A stretch of DNA of 64,000 nucleotides from CAZUYC01 sp964624475 (lineage in GTDB: Bacteria > Myxococcota_A > UBA9160 > SMWR01): contig CAZUYC010000092.1 of the NCBI GenBank assembly GCA_964624475.1, positions 1 to 64,000 on the forward strand. Reading direction: 5' to 3'. Each line of letters begins with the position of its first letter. Position 1 is the stretch's first letter. The notes under the pieces are model-generated. The model had not been told where the DNA came from. It ran no database searches and saw only the letters and a program-made list of their open reading frames with translations. The translations under genes and the position numbers were made by a program. Shown here one piece after another: positions 1 through 9,967 of this stretch.

Positions 1-1109
<1,109 letters not shown>

Positions 1110-1154
1110 CTTACCTGGATCGCGGCCGGACGGCCGCGTCCGGTAGAATGCCGG

Positions 1155-2981
1155 GTGCCTCGGCCCTCGCGGGCCGCGGAACCCGTGCCGGAGGTCCTCG
1201 TGCAGAGCTGGCCCCGCGTGGCCACTCGCGTCGCGGAGTGGCGGGCGATGGGACGCCTGCTGCGGCACGCGCCGCGGGCGCTCCGCCCCGCGGCGCCGTG
1301 GAACGCGTCGCGCCTGCTCGCGGCGCGGGCCCTGGAGGATCCCGACGGGACCGGCCTCCTCTACCTCGATCGCCGCTTCAGCTGGAGCGAGCTCGAGCGC
1401 GCCGTCGACCGCAGCGCCCGCGCCCTCCAGGAGGCCGGGGTCGGCCCGGGCGACGTGGTCGCGCTGCTGATGGACAACCGGCCCGAGTTCCTGCTCGCCG
1501 TGACGGCGCTCTCGCGCCTGCGCGCCGTCGCGGCGCTCGTCAACACGAATGCGAGCGGGCGCGCCCTCGAGCACGCGATCGCGGCCGCCCGGCCGAAGCT
1601 CGTCCTCGTCGGCGCCGAGCACGCGGAGCCGGTCCGCGCGGCGCTGCCGGCGCTGCCGCAGCTCGGGCGGGACGCGGTCCTCGTCTGGCGGGACGACGGA
1701 GCCCCCGTTCCCTCGGACCTCGCGGACTTCGACGCGAGGCTCGCCGCCGCGGGCGAGGCGCCCCGCGACGTCGGCGCGCCCCGGGCCGACGAGTGCATGT
1801 GCTACATCTACACTTCCGGCACCACGGGCTTCCCGAAGGCCGCGGTGATCCGCAACTCGCGCTGGCTCCTCGCGGGCGCGCTCTTCGGCGCCTCCGTCCT
1901 CGAGCTCGGGCGCGGCGACGTCGTCTACATCGCCCTCCCGCTCTACCACGGCAACGCGATGTTCGGGGGCTGGGGCGCTGCGCTCACGACGGGCGCCGGC
2001 ATGGCCCTGCGCCGGAGGTTCTCGGCCTCGAAGTTCTGGAGCGACGTGCAGCGCTTCGACGCGAGCGCCTTCGTCTACATCGGCGAGCTCTGCCGCTACC
2101 TCTTGAACCAGCCCGAGCGCCCGGAGGAGCGCGCGCACCGCGTGCGTGTCGTCACCGGCAATGGCCTCCGGCCGGACATCTGGGGACGCTTCCAGGAGCG
2201 CTTCGGCGTGCCGCTGATCCGGGAGTTCTACGGGGCCACGGAGGGCAACGTGCCGATCGTGAACGTGCTCGGGCGGCCCGGCATGGTCGGGCGGCTCCAG
2301 CCGAGCCAGGTCGTCGTGCGCTGCGACCTCGAGACGGGCAGGGTCGTGCGCGGCCCGGAGGGGCGCTGCGAGCGGGTGGGCGCCGGCGAGACGGGGCTCC
2401 TGCTCGGGCGGATCGGCCGCGTGACCAGCTACGACGGCTACGTCGACCCCGAGGCGACGCGGCGCAAGATCGTGCAGGGCGTGTTCCGCCGCGGCGATCG
2501 CTGGTTCGACACGGGCGACCTCGTCGCGCTCCACGAGGACGCGTGGATCTCCTTCGCGGACCGCGTCGGCGACACCTTCCGCTGGAAGGGAGAGAACGTC
2601 TCGACCAACGAGGTGGCCGAGGTCCTGAACGGCGCCCCGGGCGTGCTCGAGAGCAACGTCTTCGGCGTGCAGGTGCCGGGCAGCGAGGGGCGCGCCGGCA
2701 TGGCGTGCCTGCGCATCGGCGGCGAGTTCGCGCTGGCGAGCTTCACCGCCTACGCGATCCTGCATCTGCCGGTCTACCAGCGGCCCTACTTCCTGCGCTT
2801 GCTCGGCGGGGAGATGCGCGTCACGGGCACCTTCAAGCACCAGAAGACCGACTACCGCCGGGAGGGCTACGACCCCGCGAAGGTCGGGGATCCCCTCTAC
2901 TTCCTCGACGGCGAGCGCTACGTGCCGTTCGACGCCGATCTCCACGAGGCGCTGCGCGCCGGAAGGGTCGCGCTGCGCTGA
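1155..2981 (+). CDS. FATP-type long/very-long-chain acyl-CoA synthetase
   Basis: ATP-dependent activation of a fatty or bulky carboxylic acid to its CoA thioester (ANL superfamily). Visible motifs in order: the P-loop YIYTSGTTGFPKA (about 215-227), FYGATEGN (about 357) and WFDTGDL (about 449), then FRWKGENVSTNEV (about 474), the hinge region typical of the SLC27/FATP and FadD6-like branch. The 608-residue length is normal for that family. The annotated start is GTG at 1155; an ATG at 1248 is a possible alternative because the first 30 residues look unconserved. Its neighbour is the divergent acyl-CoA dehydrogenase, and together they could activate and then oxidise the same acyl group. Confidence 0.9.
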   Translation: MPRPSRAAEPVPEVLVQSWPRVATRVAEWRAMGRLLRHAPRALRPAAPWNASRLLAARALEDPDGTGLLYLDRRFSWSELERAVDRSARALQEAGVGPGDVVALLMDNRPEFLLAVTALSRLRAVAALVNTNASGRALEHAIAAARPKLVLVGAEHAEPVRAALPALPQLGRDAVLVWRDDGAPVPSDLADFDARLAAAGEAPRDVGAPRADECMCYIYTSGTTGFPKAAVIRNSRWLLAGALFGASVLELGRGDVVYIALPLYHGNAMFGGWGAALTTGAGMALRRRFSASKFWSDVQRFDASAFVYIGELCRYLLNQPERPEERAHRVRVVTGNGLRPDIWGRFQERFGVPLIREFYGATEGNVPIVNVLGRPGMVGRLQPSQVVVRCDLETGRVVRGPEGRCERVGAGETGLLLGRIGRVTSYDGYVDPEATRRKIVQGVFRRGDRWFDTGDLVALHEDAWISFADRVGDTFRWKGENVSTNEVAEVLNGAPGVLESNVFGVQVPGSEGRAGMACLRIGGEFALASFTAYAILHLPVYQRPYFLRLLGGEMRVTGTFKHQKTDYRREGYDPAKVGDPLYFLDGERYVPFDADLHEALRAGRVALR

Positions 2982-3032
2982 GAGCCTTGGGCCGCGGGCG
3001 CGCCGCCGCGGGCCGCAACGACGGAGGAAGCG

Positions 3033-4037
3033 ATGTCCGGTGTCTACCGCATCTTCGGAGCCGAGGTCTCGCCCTACTCGGTGAAGGTCCGCTCCTACTT
3101 CCGCTACAAGGGGATCCCCCACGAGTGGATCCCGCGCGACGCGAGCACGGACGCCGAGTACCGGAAGTTCGCGAAGCTGCCGCTGATCCCCGCGGTCGCG
3201 ACGCCCGCGGGCCAGGGCCTCCAGGACTCGACGCCGATCCTGGAGCGTCTCGAGGCGGAGTTCCCGGAGCCCGCGATCCACCCCGAGGACCCGGCGGCGG
3301 CCTTCCTCTCGGCCCTGCTCGAGGAGTTCGGCGACGAGTGGGGCAACAAGTGGATGTTCCACTACCGCTGGGCCCGCGACGTGGACCGGGCCTCGGCCAG
3401 CGAGCGCATAGCAAACGCGATGAGGCCGGACCTCGCCGGAGACGGCCTCGCGCGCGCCGCCGCGGCGATCCGCGAGCGCATGGTGGACCGCGTCTGGTTC
3501 GTGGGCTCGAGCGCGGCGACGGCGCCGGCGATCGAGGACTCGTACCGCGACGCGATCGGGATCCTGGAGGCGCACCTCGCCGTCCGGCCCTACCTCTTTG
3601 GCGGGCGCCCCGCCTTTGGCGACTTCGGCCTCGCCGGCCAGCTCTACGAGTGCTGGACCGATCCCACGCCGGGCGCGATCCTGCGCGAACGAGCGCCGCG
3701 CGTCGCCGCCTGGGTGGAGCGCATGCTCGGGCCGAAGGCCGAGGGGCCCTTCGAGGCGCGCGAGGCGCTGCTTCCGACGCTCTTCCCCCTGCTCGAGCGC
3801 CAGGTCGGGCGGCTCTTCCTGTCCTGGTCCGACGCCAACGCGCGCGCGATCGCCGCGGGAGGCGAGGAGTTCAGCGTCGACCTGGGCCCGCTCGAATGGA
3901 CGCAGAAGCCGCAGAAGTACCACGCGAAGTCGCTGGCGGAGCTGCGGCGGCGCTACGCCGCGGTGTCCGACCGGACGGCGCTCGACCCGATCCTCGAGCG
4001 CAGCGGCTGCCTGCGTTGGCTGCGCGCCGGGGCCTGA
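3033..4037 (+). CDS. glutathione S-transferase-like protein
   Basis: 334 residues with a thioredoxin-fold N-terminus (YRIFGAEVSPYSVKVRSYF, near residues 5-23) and an all-helical C-terminal half, longer than a classical GST (about 210). The cis-Pro region can be seen in KLPLIPAVATPAG, and QDSTPILERLEAEFPE matches the glutathione gamma-glutamyl binding segment of GSTs. A good ribosome site (GGAGG) precedes the ATG at 3033. The C-terminal extension (LEWTQKPQKYHAKSLAELR) occurs in large bacterial GST-like proteins of unknown substrate. It follows the acyl-CoA synthetase by 51 bp and may be co-transcribed. Enzymatic activity is inferred from fold only. Confidence 0.8.
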   Translation: MSGVYRIFGAEVSPYSVKVRSYFRYKGIPHEWIPRDASTDAEYRKFAKLPLIPAVATPAGQGLQDSTPILERLEAEFPEPAIHPEDPAAAFLSALLEEFGDEWGNKWMFHYRWARDVDRASASERIANAMRPDLAGDGLARAAAAIRERMVDRVWFVGSSAATAPAIEDSYRDAIGILEAHLAVRPYLFGGRPAFGDFGLAGQLYECWTDPTPGAILRERAPRVAAWVERMLGPKAEGPFEAREALLPTLFPLLERQVGRLFLSWSDANARAIAAGGEEFSVDLGPLEWTQKPQKYHAKSLAELRRRYAAVSDRTALDPILERSGCLRWLRAGA

Positions 4038-4112
4038 GCGGTTGCTCCGCGCCCACCTGCGCCGCTTCGCGATCTCCCTCGACGCGCGGCGGCTCGCCCT
4101 CGTTGGCAACGA

Positions 4113-4853
4113 TCAGGTGCGGCGCGCCGAGACGAGCACGTAGCACCAGCGCGAGGCGGGGAGCAGGCGCCCGGCGGCGGATTCGACGGCGCCGAGCAGT
4201 CCGCGCACGCCGGGCGAGCGGCCGAGCGCGGGCGCCCCGAAGCGGTAGTGGAGCAAGAGCCTCCGCAGCGGCAAGGGCTGTCGCGTCGCGACGCGGATTC
4301 CTTCGAGCGGGAGCCCCGCGAGGAGCCGCGCCAAGCGCTCGGGGTCGGAGCGGAGCGCGCCGACCTCCGCAGGGACGAGCCGCGCGTGCAGGCCGACCAG
4401 CGGATTGCGCGCGTTCGGCTCGAGGATCCAGAGCCGCCCGCCCCGTGCGAGCGCGCGCACCGCCTCGGCGACGACCCGCTCTGGGCGCGGCACGTGGTGC
4501 AGCAGGTCGCGCACGACGACGCTCCCGAAGGCGCCGTCGCGGAACGGGAGGGCGGCCGCGTCCGCCGCCGCGAAGCCGACCCCCGGGAGCTCGCGCGCCG
4601 CGAAGGCGAGCTTGCGCGGGTAACGATCGATGCCGACGCAGCGCGCCGCGCGCGCGAGCCGCAGCAGGTTGTTGCCCTCGCCGCAGCCGATCTCGAGACA
4701 GGGAGCGGGGAGATCCGCGAGCAGCGGCGCGAGCAGCTCGTCCTCGCTCTCCGCGAAGCCCGGCGCGCCGGTGGTCCAGCGGAAGCGCGCCGGCTCGGCG
4801 TCCGCGAAGCGGTCCGCCTGGCGGCGCAGGAACTCGGCGTCGGAGCGATCCAT
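4113..4853 (-). CDS. class I SAM-dependent methyltransferase
   Basis: 246 residues with a Rossmann methyltransferase fold. Motif I is CLEIGCGEGNNLL (about 52-64), the acidic ribose-binding position is CVGIDRY, and the post-I/motif II region includes FAAADAAALPFRDGAFGSVVVRD split over two strands. LLHHVPRPERVVAEAVRALA follows, as in the Methyltransf_11 group. The C-terminal part is Arg/Leu-rich and probably forms the acceptor pocket; the substrate is not predictable. It converges with the GST-like gene at 4037, and starts 175 bp from the divergent epimerase gene. Confidence 0.85.
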   Translation of the reverse strand: MDRSDAEFLRRQADRFADAEPARFRWTTGAPGFAESEDELLAPLLADLPAPCLEIGCGEGNNLLRLARAARCVGIDRYPRKLAFAARELPGVGFAAADAAALPFRDGAFGSVVVRDLLHHVPRPERVVAEAVRALARGGRLWILEPNARNPLVGLHARLVPAEVGALRSDPERLARLLAGLPLEGIRVATRQPLPLRRLLLHYRFGAPALGRSPGVRGLLGAVESAAGRLLPASRWCYVLVSARRT

Positions 4854-5028
4854 CGGTCCGGGGCTCCCGGGTCAGCCTAGCCGACGCTCCCCGGGGCTGG
4901 TGGGCACCGCGCAGCCTCGGCTACCGTGCCCGCCGGCCCCCCGATTCGCTCCGGACTCCAGGGCGCTCCGAGAACGGTCGATCCCCCTCGTGTCCGGGAG
5001 CCGCGGCTCGATTCCTCGTGACGAAGGG

Positions 5029-6225
5029 ATGCGCATGGGCCAGGCGGAGCAGGGGAGGAGGCGTCCGCTCGACGTGGCGCTCCCGCCCCACCTCGCGGAG
5101 CCGGAGCCCGACGACTCTCGCCCGACCCAGGAGCTCGGCTACTGCCTCGTCACCGGCGGGGCGGGCTACCTCGGCCGCCACCTCGTGCAGGAGCTCCTGC
5201 ACCGGGGCCAGCGCGTGCGCGCCTTCGATTGCCGTCCCCAGGACCTCCGCCACGAGCGCCTCGACGTCGAGCAGGGCGACGTCCGGTCGCTCGAGGACCT
5301 GCGCAAGGCCTGCGTCGGGATCGAGACCGTCTTCCACACCGCCGCGGTGCTCGACTTCGCGCGCTTCGCCTCCCGGGTGCGCCGGGAGCACAGCGCCGGC
5401 GTGAACGTGCGCGGCGTCGAGAACGCGCTGCGCGCGGCACGCGAGGCGGGCGCGCGCCGCTTCGTGCACACGAGCACGAACAACGTGACGCTCGACGGGC
5501 CGGTGATCGACGGCGACGAGTCGCGCCCCTACGCGGCGCGCCCGCGCGACCTCTACACGGCGACCAAGATCGAGGGCGAGAAGCTCGCGCTCGCCGCGAA
5601 CGGTCGGGGCGGGCTCCTCACCTGCGCGATCCGCCCGGGCGGGATCTACGGGCCCGGCGAGCAGGTCGTCTTCCCGCGCCTGGTCGCCGAGTGCCTCGCC
5701 GGGCGCTACGTCGCGAGGATCGGCGACGGCAGCGCCCTCTCGGACAACACCTTCATCGACAACCTCGTCGACGGCGAGATCGAGGCCGCGCGCCACCTCG
5801 TGCCGGGGAGCCCTCTCTGCGGGCAGGCCTACTTCGTGACCGACGGCCGCCCGATCAACTACTTCGACTTCTTCCGGCCGGTGGTCGAGGGCCTCGGCTT
5901 CCGCCATCCGCGCCTCCGGGTGCCCGGGGGCCTGGTGCACGCGGTGATGACGGCCTGGGAGTGGCTGCACGCCAGGCTCGGCCTCCCGCGGCCGCCGCTC
6001 CTCTCGCTCGAGGTGCGCAAGATCGCCGTCAGCCACTACAACCGCATCGACCGGGCGCGCCGCGACTTCGGCTTCGCGCCGAAGGTCCCGATGGAGCAGG
6101 CCCTCGCGCGCTGCCTCGAGCACCTGAGGGGGACGGTGTTCAGATCTTTCGAATTTTCAGATTCTCAGCAGAAGCCGGAAGGCGTCGCCGCGGCGGAGGA
6201 GAATCTGAAAATTCGAAAGATCTGA
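5029..6225 (+). CDS. NAD(P)-dependent epimerase / 3-beta-hydroxysteroid dehydrogenase-like
   Basis: Extended SDR oxidoreductase. The cofactor motif TGGAGYLG lies near residues 41-48 and the catalytic YxxxK is YTATK (about 177-181). VRREHSAGVNVRGVENAL and RPGGIYGPGEQVVFPRL match the 3-beta-HSD/NSDHL branch, so a sterol or other 3-hydroxy lipid is a likely substrate. The chosen ATG at 5029 has AAGG five bases upstream; a second ATG lies at 5035. The last 31 or so residues, starting GTVFRSFEFSD and ending NLKIRKI, are encoded by a palindromic repeat (6128-6237), which also supplies the stop codon. The natural C-terminus was probably at or near CLEHLR. Confidence 0.87.
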   Translation: MRMGQAEQGRRRPLDVALPPHLAEPEPDDSRPTQELGYCLVTGGAGYLGRHLVQELLHRGQRVRAFDCRPQDLRHERLDVEQGDVRSLEDLRKACVGIETVFHTAAVLDFARFASRVRREHSAGVNVRGVENALRAAREAGARRFVHTSTNNVTLDGPVIDGDESRPYAARPRDLYTATKIEGEKLALAANGRGGLLTCAIRPGGIYGPGEQVVFPRLVAECLAGRYVARIGDGSALSDNTFIDNLVDGEIEAARHLVPGSPLCGQAYFVTDGRPINYFDFFRPVVEGLGFRHPRLRVPGGLVHAVMTAWEWLHARLGLPRPPLLSLEVRKIAVSHYNRIDRARRDFGFAPKVPMEQALARCLEHLRGTVFRSFEFSDSQQKPEGVAAAEENLKIRKI

Positions 6226-6237
6226 ACACCGTCCCCC
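6128..6237. repeat. repeat family A, copy 1 (39-bp perfect inverted repeat)
   Basis: The left arm 6128-6166 begins GGGGGACGGTGTTCAGATCT and ends GATTCTC. The right arm 6199-6237 is its exact reverse complement, and the loop is 32 bp. Two more copies lie at 21249-21332 and 35594-35706. The left flank CCTGA is shared with copy 3. Each arm contains the shorter palindromes AGATCT and TTCGAA. Size and shape fit a REP/REPIN or a small non-autonomous (MITE-like) element; no transposase is present in the window. Confidence 0.9.
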
Positions 6238-6263
6238 TAGGCCACACCGAAGCGCCTCGGACG

Positions 6264-6311
6264 GCACCCAGCCGACGGCGCTTCGCGCCGCGGTTGGTGC
6301 ACTTGTTGGGC
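6264..6311 (+). other. attC-like hairpin with a GTTRRRY core (tentative)
   Basis: A nested stem reads GCACC, bulged C, AGCCG, bulged A, CGGCGC, loop TTC, GCGCCG, CGGTT, GGTGC. It is followed by ACTT and GTTGGGC (6305-6311), which matches the integron core-site consensus GTTRRRY. The unpaired bases on one arm resemble the extrahelical bases of attC sites. The opposite simple site (RYYYAAC) is not found where expected, so the site is either half-eroded next to repeat A1 or a chance hairpin. An antitoxin-like gene starts 38 bp downstream. Confidence 0.25.
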
Positions 6312-6349
6312 CGCGGAAGAAGTCTGTCAGCGGTGCTACCCTGGGTGCC

Positions 6350-6544
6350 ATGGAAGCCAAGCAGGTCGTCCGAGATCTCCTCGACAAGCTTCCCGATGAC
6401 TGCACCTTGGACGACGTCCTCTACCACCTCTATGTCCTCCAGCGTCTCTCACAGGGTCTGACCGAAGCAGAATCGGGGCAAGTGGTTCCTCACGCGGAGG
6501 TGGAGCGCCAGCTCCGACAGCGGTGGCTGCTCGGCGACGCGTAG
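6350..6544 (+). CDS. small antitoxin-like protein (RelB/ParD-type addiction component), orphan
   Basis: 64 residues: MEAKQVVRDLLDKLPDDC, then TLDDVLYHLYVLQRLSQGL, then VVPHAEVERQLRQRWL. The pattern (an N-terminal helix, LPDDCTLDDVLYHLY, a conserved VPHxEV box and a basic C-terminus) is that of small antitoxins that precede RelE/ParE toxins. No toxin gene follows: the next gene at 6561 is on the opposite strand and unrelated. It is therefore either a lone antitoxin, a remnant, or acts on a toxin elsewhere. It sits just after the attC-like hairpin. Confidence 0.65.
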   Translation: MEAKQVVRDLLDKLPDDCTLDDVLYHLYVLQRLSQGLTEAESGQVVPHAEVERQLRQRWLLGDA

Positions 6545-6560
6545 GCTGAAGCGGCGGCGG

Positions 6561-7151
6561 TCAGCGGCGCGCGCGGCGGCGGAGGGACCGGTTCACGGCC
6601 TCGGCGTCGAAGGCCTCGGGGTCGAAGTCCTCTCCGGCCCAGAGCAGGTACTCCTCGCGCTCGGGGTGCGCGGGATCGCCGAGAGCGCGCAGCAGCTCGG
6701 CGTAGCCCGGCGTCCCGCCCGCGTCCTCCGGCGGGCAGGCTCGCGCGCCCCCGATGCAGCGCGGATAGCGCTCCTTGGGATCCGCCGGGAGCACCTCCTC
6801 GACGCGAATCGCGTGCCACCAGGAGTCGCCGAAGTCGTACTCGTAGCGGAACTCGCCGGCGGTGTCGGCGACGAGGTCCTGCAGCGAGACCCGCCGCTCG
6901 TCGCGCAGGTCCAGCTCGTAATCGGGATCGGGAACGCCGTAGCGGACCTCGCCGATCTCGAACAGGTGCAGGTGCGAGTCCTCCCAGCCCATCGCGGTCT
7001 GGATCACGTCATGGAGGCGGGCGAGCGTCATGTCCGCGGGAACCTGCAGGCGCCGCCAGATCGGCGGCTCGACGTCGAGGAGCCGGATCTCGAGCTGGTA
7101 GATCGCGCTCGGGGTGCCGCGAGGTGCCTTCGCCCGTCGATCGTCGGTCAT
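6561..7151 (-). CDS. plasmid pRiA4b ORF-3-like family protein
   Basis: 196 residues matching the PRiA4_ORF3 fold: YQLEIRLLDVEPPIWRRLQV near residues 18-37, TLARLHDVIQTAMGWEDSHL, FEIGEVRYG, and YEYDFGDSWWHAIRVEEVLP. The family has no established biochemical function. The start is set at ATG 7151, because that ATG overlaps the stop of the upstream helicase as ATGA (an ATG at 7166 is in frame but lies inside the helicase gene). The tight overlap predicts translational coupling with the SNF2 helicase, so the two proteins probably act together. Confidence 0.82.
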   Translation of the reverse strand: MTDDRRAKAPRGTPSAIYQLEIRLLDVEPPIWRRLQVPADMTLARLHDVIQTAMGWEDSHLHLFEIGEVRYGVPDPDYELDLRDERRVSLQDLVADTAGEFRYEYDFGDSWWHAIRVEEVLPADPKERYPRCIGGARACPPEDAGGTPGYAELLRALGDPAHPEREEYLLWAGEDFDPEAFDAEAVNRSLRRRARR

Positions 7152-9967
7152 GTGGTTCCTGGCCATGCTGCCTCGCCTCCTCGCCCTGCCGGGCGTGCCG
7201 TCGCTCCGTTCCCGCGGCGCGCGCGGGCGGTGGTGAGCATGCCTCGCGCGGCACCGTCTCCCCGCGAGGCGGCGCCGGGCGCCGCAGCGCTGCCCAGAAG
7301 ACGGCCGAGCGCGCCAGCGAACGCCTCGAGCGCCGAGGTATCGGGGAGCGCGAGCGTGAGCGTGGTACGCCCCGACGCATCTCGGCCGAGGCCCTCGGCG
7401 AGCCGGGTCTGCACGAGTTCTCCGAGCTTCCCCGCAGCGGAGCCGAACTCCCCTTCCGGGAAGAGCTCGCCCAGGAATGCCGCGGCTGCGCGCACGAGCT
7501 CGCCGCCGACTGCGACGACCCGCTCGCGCCGAGCCTGCTGGGCGAGCTCCGCTTCGCGCGCCTCGCGCTCGCGCAGGTCGGCGCCCAGCTCGGGCCGCGC
7601 GCCGAGCAGCACCTCGAGCCGCCGGCGCAGCTCCTCCATGTTGCTCAGCATGTCCACGGCCTCGACCTCCGAGTCCGGGTCGAGGACGGCCAGCGCCAGG
7701 TCGTGCTTCGCCGAGAGCGTCGCGAGCAGGTTCTCCTCGATCGTCGCCTCGGTCACGAGCACGAAGACTTGCACGGGCCGGCGCTGGCCCATGCGGTGTG
7801 CGCGCCCGATCCGCTGCTCGAGCACCGCCGGGTTCCAGGGCAGGTCGACGTTCACGACCGTGTTCGCAGCCTGGAGGTTCAGCCCCGTCGAGCCCGCGTT
7901 CGTGGTGAGGAAGAGCCGCAGCGTCGGGTCGCGCCGGAACGAGTCGACGAGCGCCTGTCGCTTGCGCTGGGGCACCGAGCCGTCGAGCCGCACCCACGAC
8001 GCCCCGAGCTGCCGCAGGCGCTTCTCGACGAGGTCGAGCATCGAGGTCCACTCCGAGAAGAGGAGGATCTTGCGATCCTTCTCGCGCAGGAGCTCCCCGA
8101 GGAGCTCGGTGAGCCGTTCGAGCTTGCTCGAGTGCCCAGGCTCCCGCTTGTCGACGAGGCTCGTTGCGTCCGCCGTCATCCGGCACATGAGGAGCGCCTT
8201 GCGCAGGCGCAGGAGATCCATCTCGCTGAGAAAGCGCTTGCGGGCGATGGCCACCACCGTCTGCATGTGGGCCCAGTGGAGCTCCGCCTGCGCGGGGGTG
8301 GGCTCGATCCGAAGCACCTCCGTCGTGCGCGGCGGCAGCTCGCGCATCACCGAGTCGCGTGTGCGGCGCAAGAGAATCGGCGCGAGCCCCCGGCGCAGAT
8401 CGGCGAGCTTCGCGTAGCCGAGGAGCTTCCCGCGCTCGTTCAGCGTCTGGTGCTGGTTGAAGAAACGGAAGGCGGGGCCGAGGCGCCGCTCGTCCACGAA
8501 CTCCACCACCGAGTAGAGCTCGTCCAGGCGGTTCTCGAGCGGGGTCCCGGAGAGCGCGAGGGCGAAGCGGGAGCGGACGACCTTGAGCGCGCGGCTCGTC
8601 TTGGCCTCCCAGTTCTTGATGCGCTGCGCCTCGTCGAGGACGACGAGGTCCCAGGGCACCTCATGGATCGCCCCGAGGTCGCGCAGCGCCTGCTCGTAGT
8701 TGCAGACCGTGAAGAAAGACGGGCGCCGGTACTGGGCCGCCCGCTCCTTCGCACCGCCGAGCACGAGCCGGCACTCGCGGCCGGAAAAGCGCGCGATCTC
8801 GCTGCGCCACTGCGACTTGACGCTCGCCGGGCAGACGACGAGCACGCGCTCGATCCCGAGCTCGCGGCGCAGGAGCTCCGCGAGCCCGATCGCCTGGATC
8901 GTCTTCCCGAGGCCCATGTCGTCGGCGAGGATCGCGCGCCCCGCGCCCGCGGCGAAGGCGATCCCGTCGAGCTGGTAGGGAAGGAGCTCGGCCAATAGCA
9001 GCTCGCGGCGGAGCGGATGGCCGGCCGGGTCGGCGCGGATCTCCTCCACCACGCGGCGCAGCCGCTCGCGGGAGAGGCCCTCCTCGACGAGCTGCTCGGC
9101 GTCCGGATGGACATTCACCGCCTCGCCGTGGCGCTCGAGCTCGCGGAGCCGGCGCATGAGGTCCGGCAGGTTCTCGATGGCGCGGCCCTGGAGCCCCGCC
9201 ACGAGCTTCGCCGCCTCGGCCGCGAGCGGCCGGGTCGGGACGGCCAGGCGCAGCGTGCTTTCCGGTCCGTAGTCGACGAAGAGCGACAGGGTCTCGCGCC
9301 GGTAGGGCCGCCGGAGTTGTTCCGGGCGGAAGCGCCGGCGCACCTTCTGCTGCACGTGCAGGATGTGCTTGCAGGTGCCGAGCGTGTTCTTGCGGAAGTC
9401 CGGGCAGGAGCAGTAGGAAGGGCCGCGCTCGAGGCTGCGCAGGGCCACGCGGTAGCTGCGGCCGGAGGCCGCGCTCGTCACCACGTAGTCGGTCCAGGGC
9501 CGGCTCGCGTCGAGGGCGCGGAGCGCCATGCGCTCTGTTTTCGCGCGCTCGCGCCGCTCCTCGAGGGCGCGGCGCACGAGCTCCTCCTCGGAGAGCGCCG
9601 GCGCCGGAACCCGCTCCGGCGGCGGCGCCGCGAGCCCGAGGACCGTCTTCTCCTCGAGGACGAGGGCGAAGGCCGCGCCGGCGTGCAGGCAGGCCTGCTG
9701 GCACGCGCTACAGCGGTACCCGAGCCCGACGCGCTCGCCCGGCGCGAGCGCAACCTCCACCCGCGCATCCGGGAGCTCGAGCACGAAACGGTCCGGATCG
9801 AGCCGCACCTGCTCGTCGAGCCGGATCTCGAGCGCCCCGCCCTCGCGCAACAGCTCGCTCGCGCGCGGTCCGAGGAGCCGACAGGCCTGGGCGAAGCTCA
9901 GGTGGGAGAGCCGATCGGCGAGCGTGAGCTCGCCCGCGGGTCGGGTGGCCATCCGGGAATCCCCCAT
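7148..9967 (-). CDS. SNF2-family DEAD/DEAH helicase with SWIM zinc finger
   Basis: 939 residues. A SWIM finger of the CxCx(n)CxH type is visible (YCSCPDFRKN then GTCKHILHV, about 183-203). The Snf2 motor follows: motif I LADDMGLGKTIQ (about 345), the DEAH-type box VVLDEAQRIKN (about 441), LSGTPLENRLDELYSV, and the C-terminal motifs TNAGSTGLNLQAANTVV and RIGRAHRMGQ (about 690-720). Family members are ATP-driven dsDNA translocases, either RapA-like transcription recycling factors or parts of phage-defence systems such as DISARM (DrmD). ATG 9967 is used; ATG 9952 is also possible. It is coupled to the pRiA4b-like gene and divergent from the Mod gene, which favours defence, though this is inference. 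Confidence 0.87.
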   Translation of the reverse strand: MGDSRMATRPAGELTLADRLSHLSFAQACRLLGPRASELLREGGALEIRLDEQVRLDPDRFVLELPDARVEVALAPGERVGLGYRCSACQQACLHAGAAFALVLEEKTVLGLAAPPPERVPAPALSEEELVRRALEERRERAKTERMALRALDASRPWTDYVVTSAASGRSYRVALRSLERGPSYCSCPDFRKNTLGTCKHILHVQQKVRRRFRPEQLRRPYRRETLSLFVDYGPESTLRLAVPTRPLAAEAAKLVAGLQGRAIENLPDLMRRLRELERHGEAVNVHPDAEQLVEEGLSRERLRRVVEEIRADPAGHPLRRELLLAELLPYQLDGIAFAAGAGRAILADDMGLGKTIQAIGLAELLRRELGIERVLVVCPASVKSQWRSEIARFSGRECRLVLGGAKERAAQYRRPSFFTVCNYEQALRDLGAIHEVPWDLVVLDEAQRIKNWEAKTSRALKVVRSRFALALSGTPLENRLDELYSVVEFVDERRLGPAFRFFNQHQTLNERGKLLGYAKLADLRRGLAPILLRRTRDSVMRELPPRTTEVLRIEPTPAQAELHWAHMQTVVAIARKRFLSEMDLLRLRKALLMCRMTADATSLVDKREPGHSSKLERLTELLGELLREKDRKILLFSEWTSMLDLVEKRLRQLGASWVRLDGSVPQRKRQALVDSFRRDPTLRLFLTTNAGSTGLNLQAANTVVNVDLPWNPAVLEQRIGRAHRMGQRRPVQVFVLVTEATIEENLLATLSAKHDLALAVLDPDSEVEAVDMLSNMEELRRRLEVLLGARPELGADLREREAREAELAQQARRERVVAVGGELVRAAAAFLGELFPEGEFGSAAGKLGELVQTRLAEGLGRDASGRTTLTLALPDTSALEAFAGALGRLLGSAAAPGAASRGDGAARGMLTTARARRGNGATARPAGRGGEAAWPGTT

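Noticed and set aside
1148..5404. A 1418-codon open frame on the plus strand
   Set aside because: Arg/Ala/Pro-rich out-of-frame reading of the acyl-CoA synthetase, GST-like gene and others; GC-rich DNA gives long chance frames.
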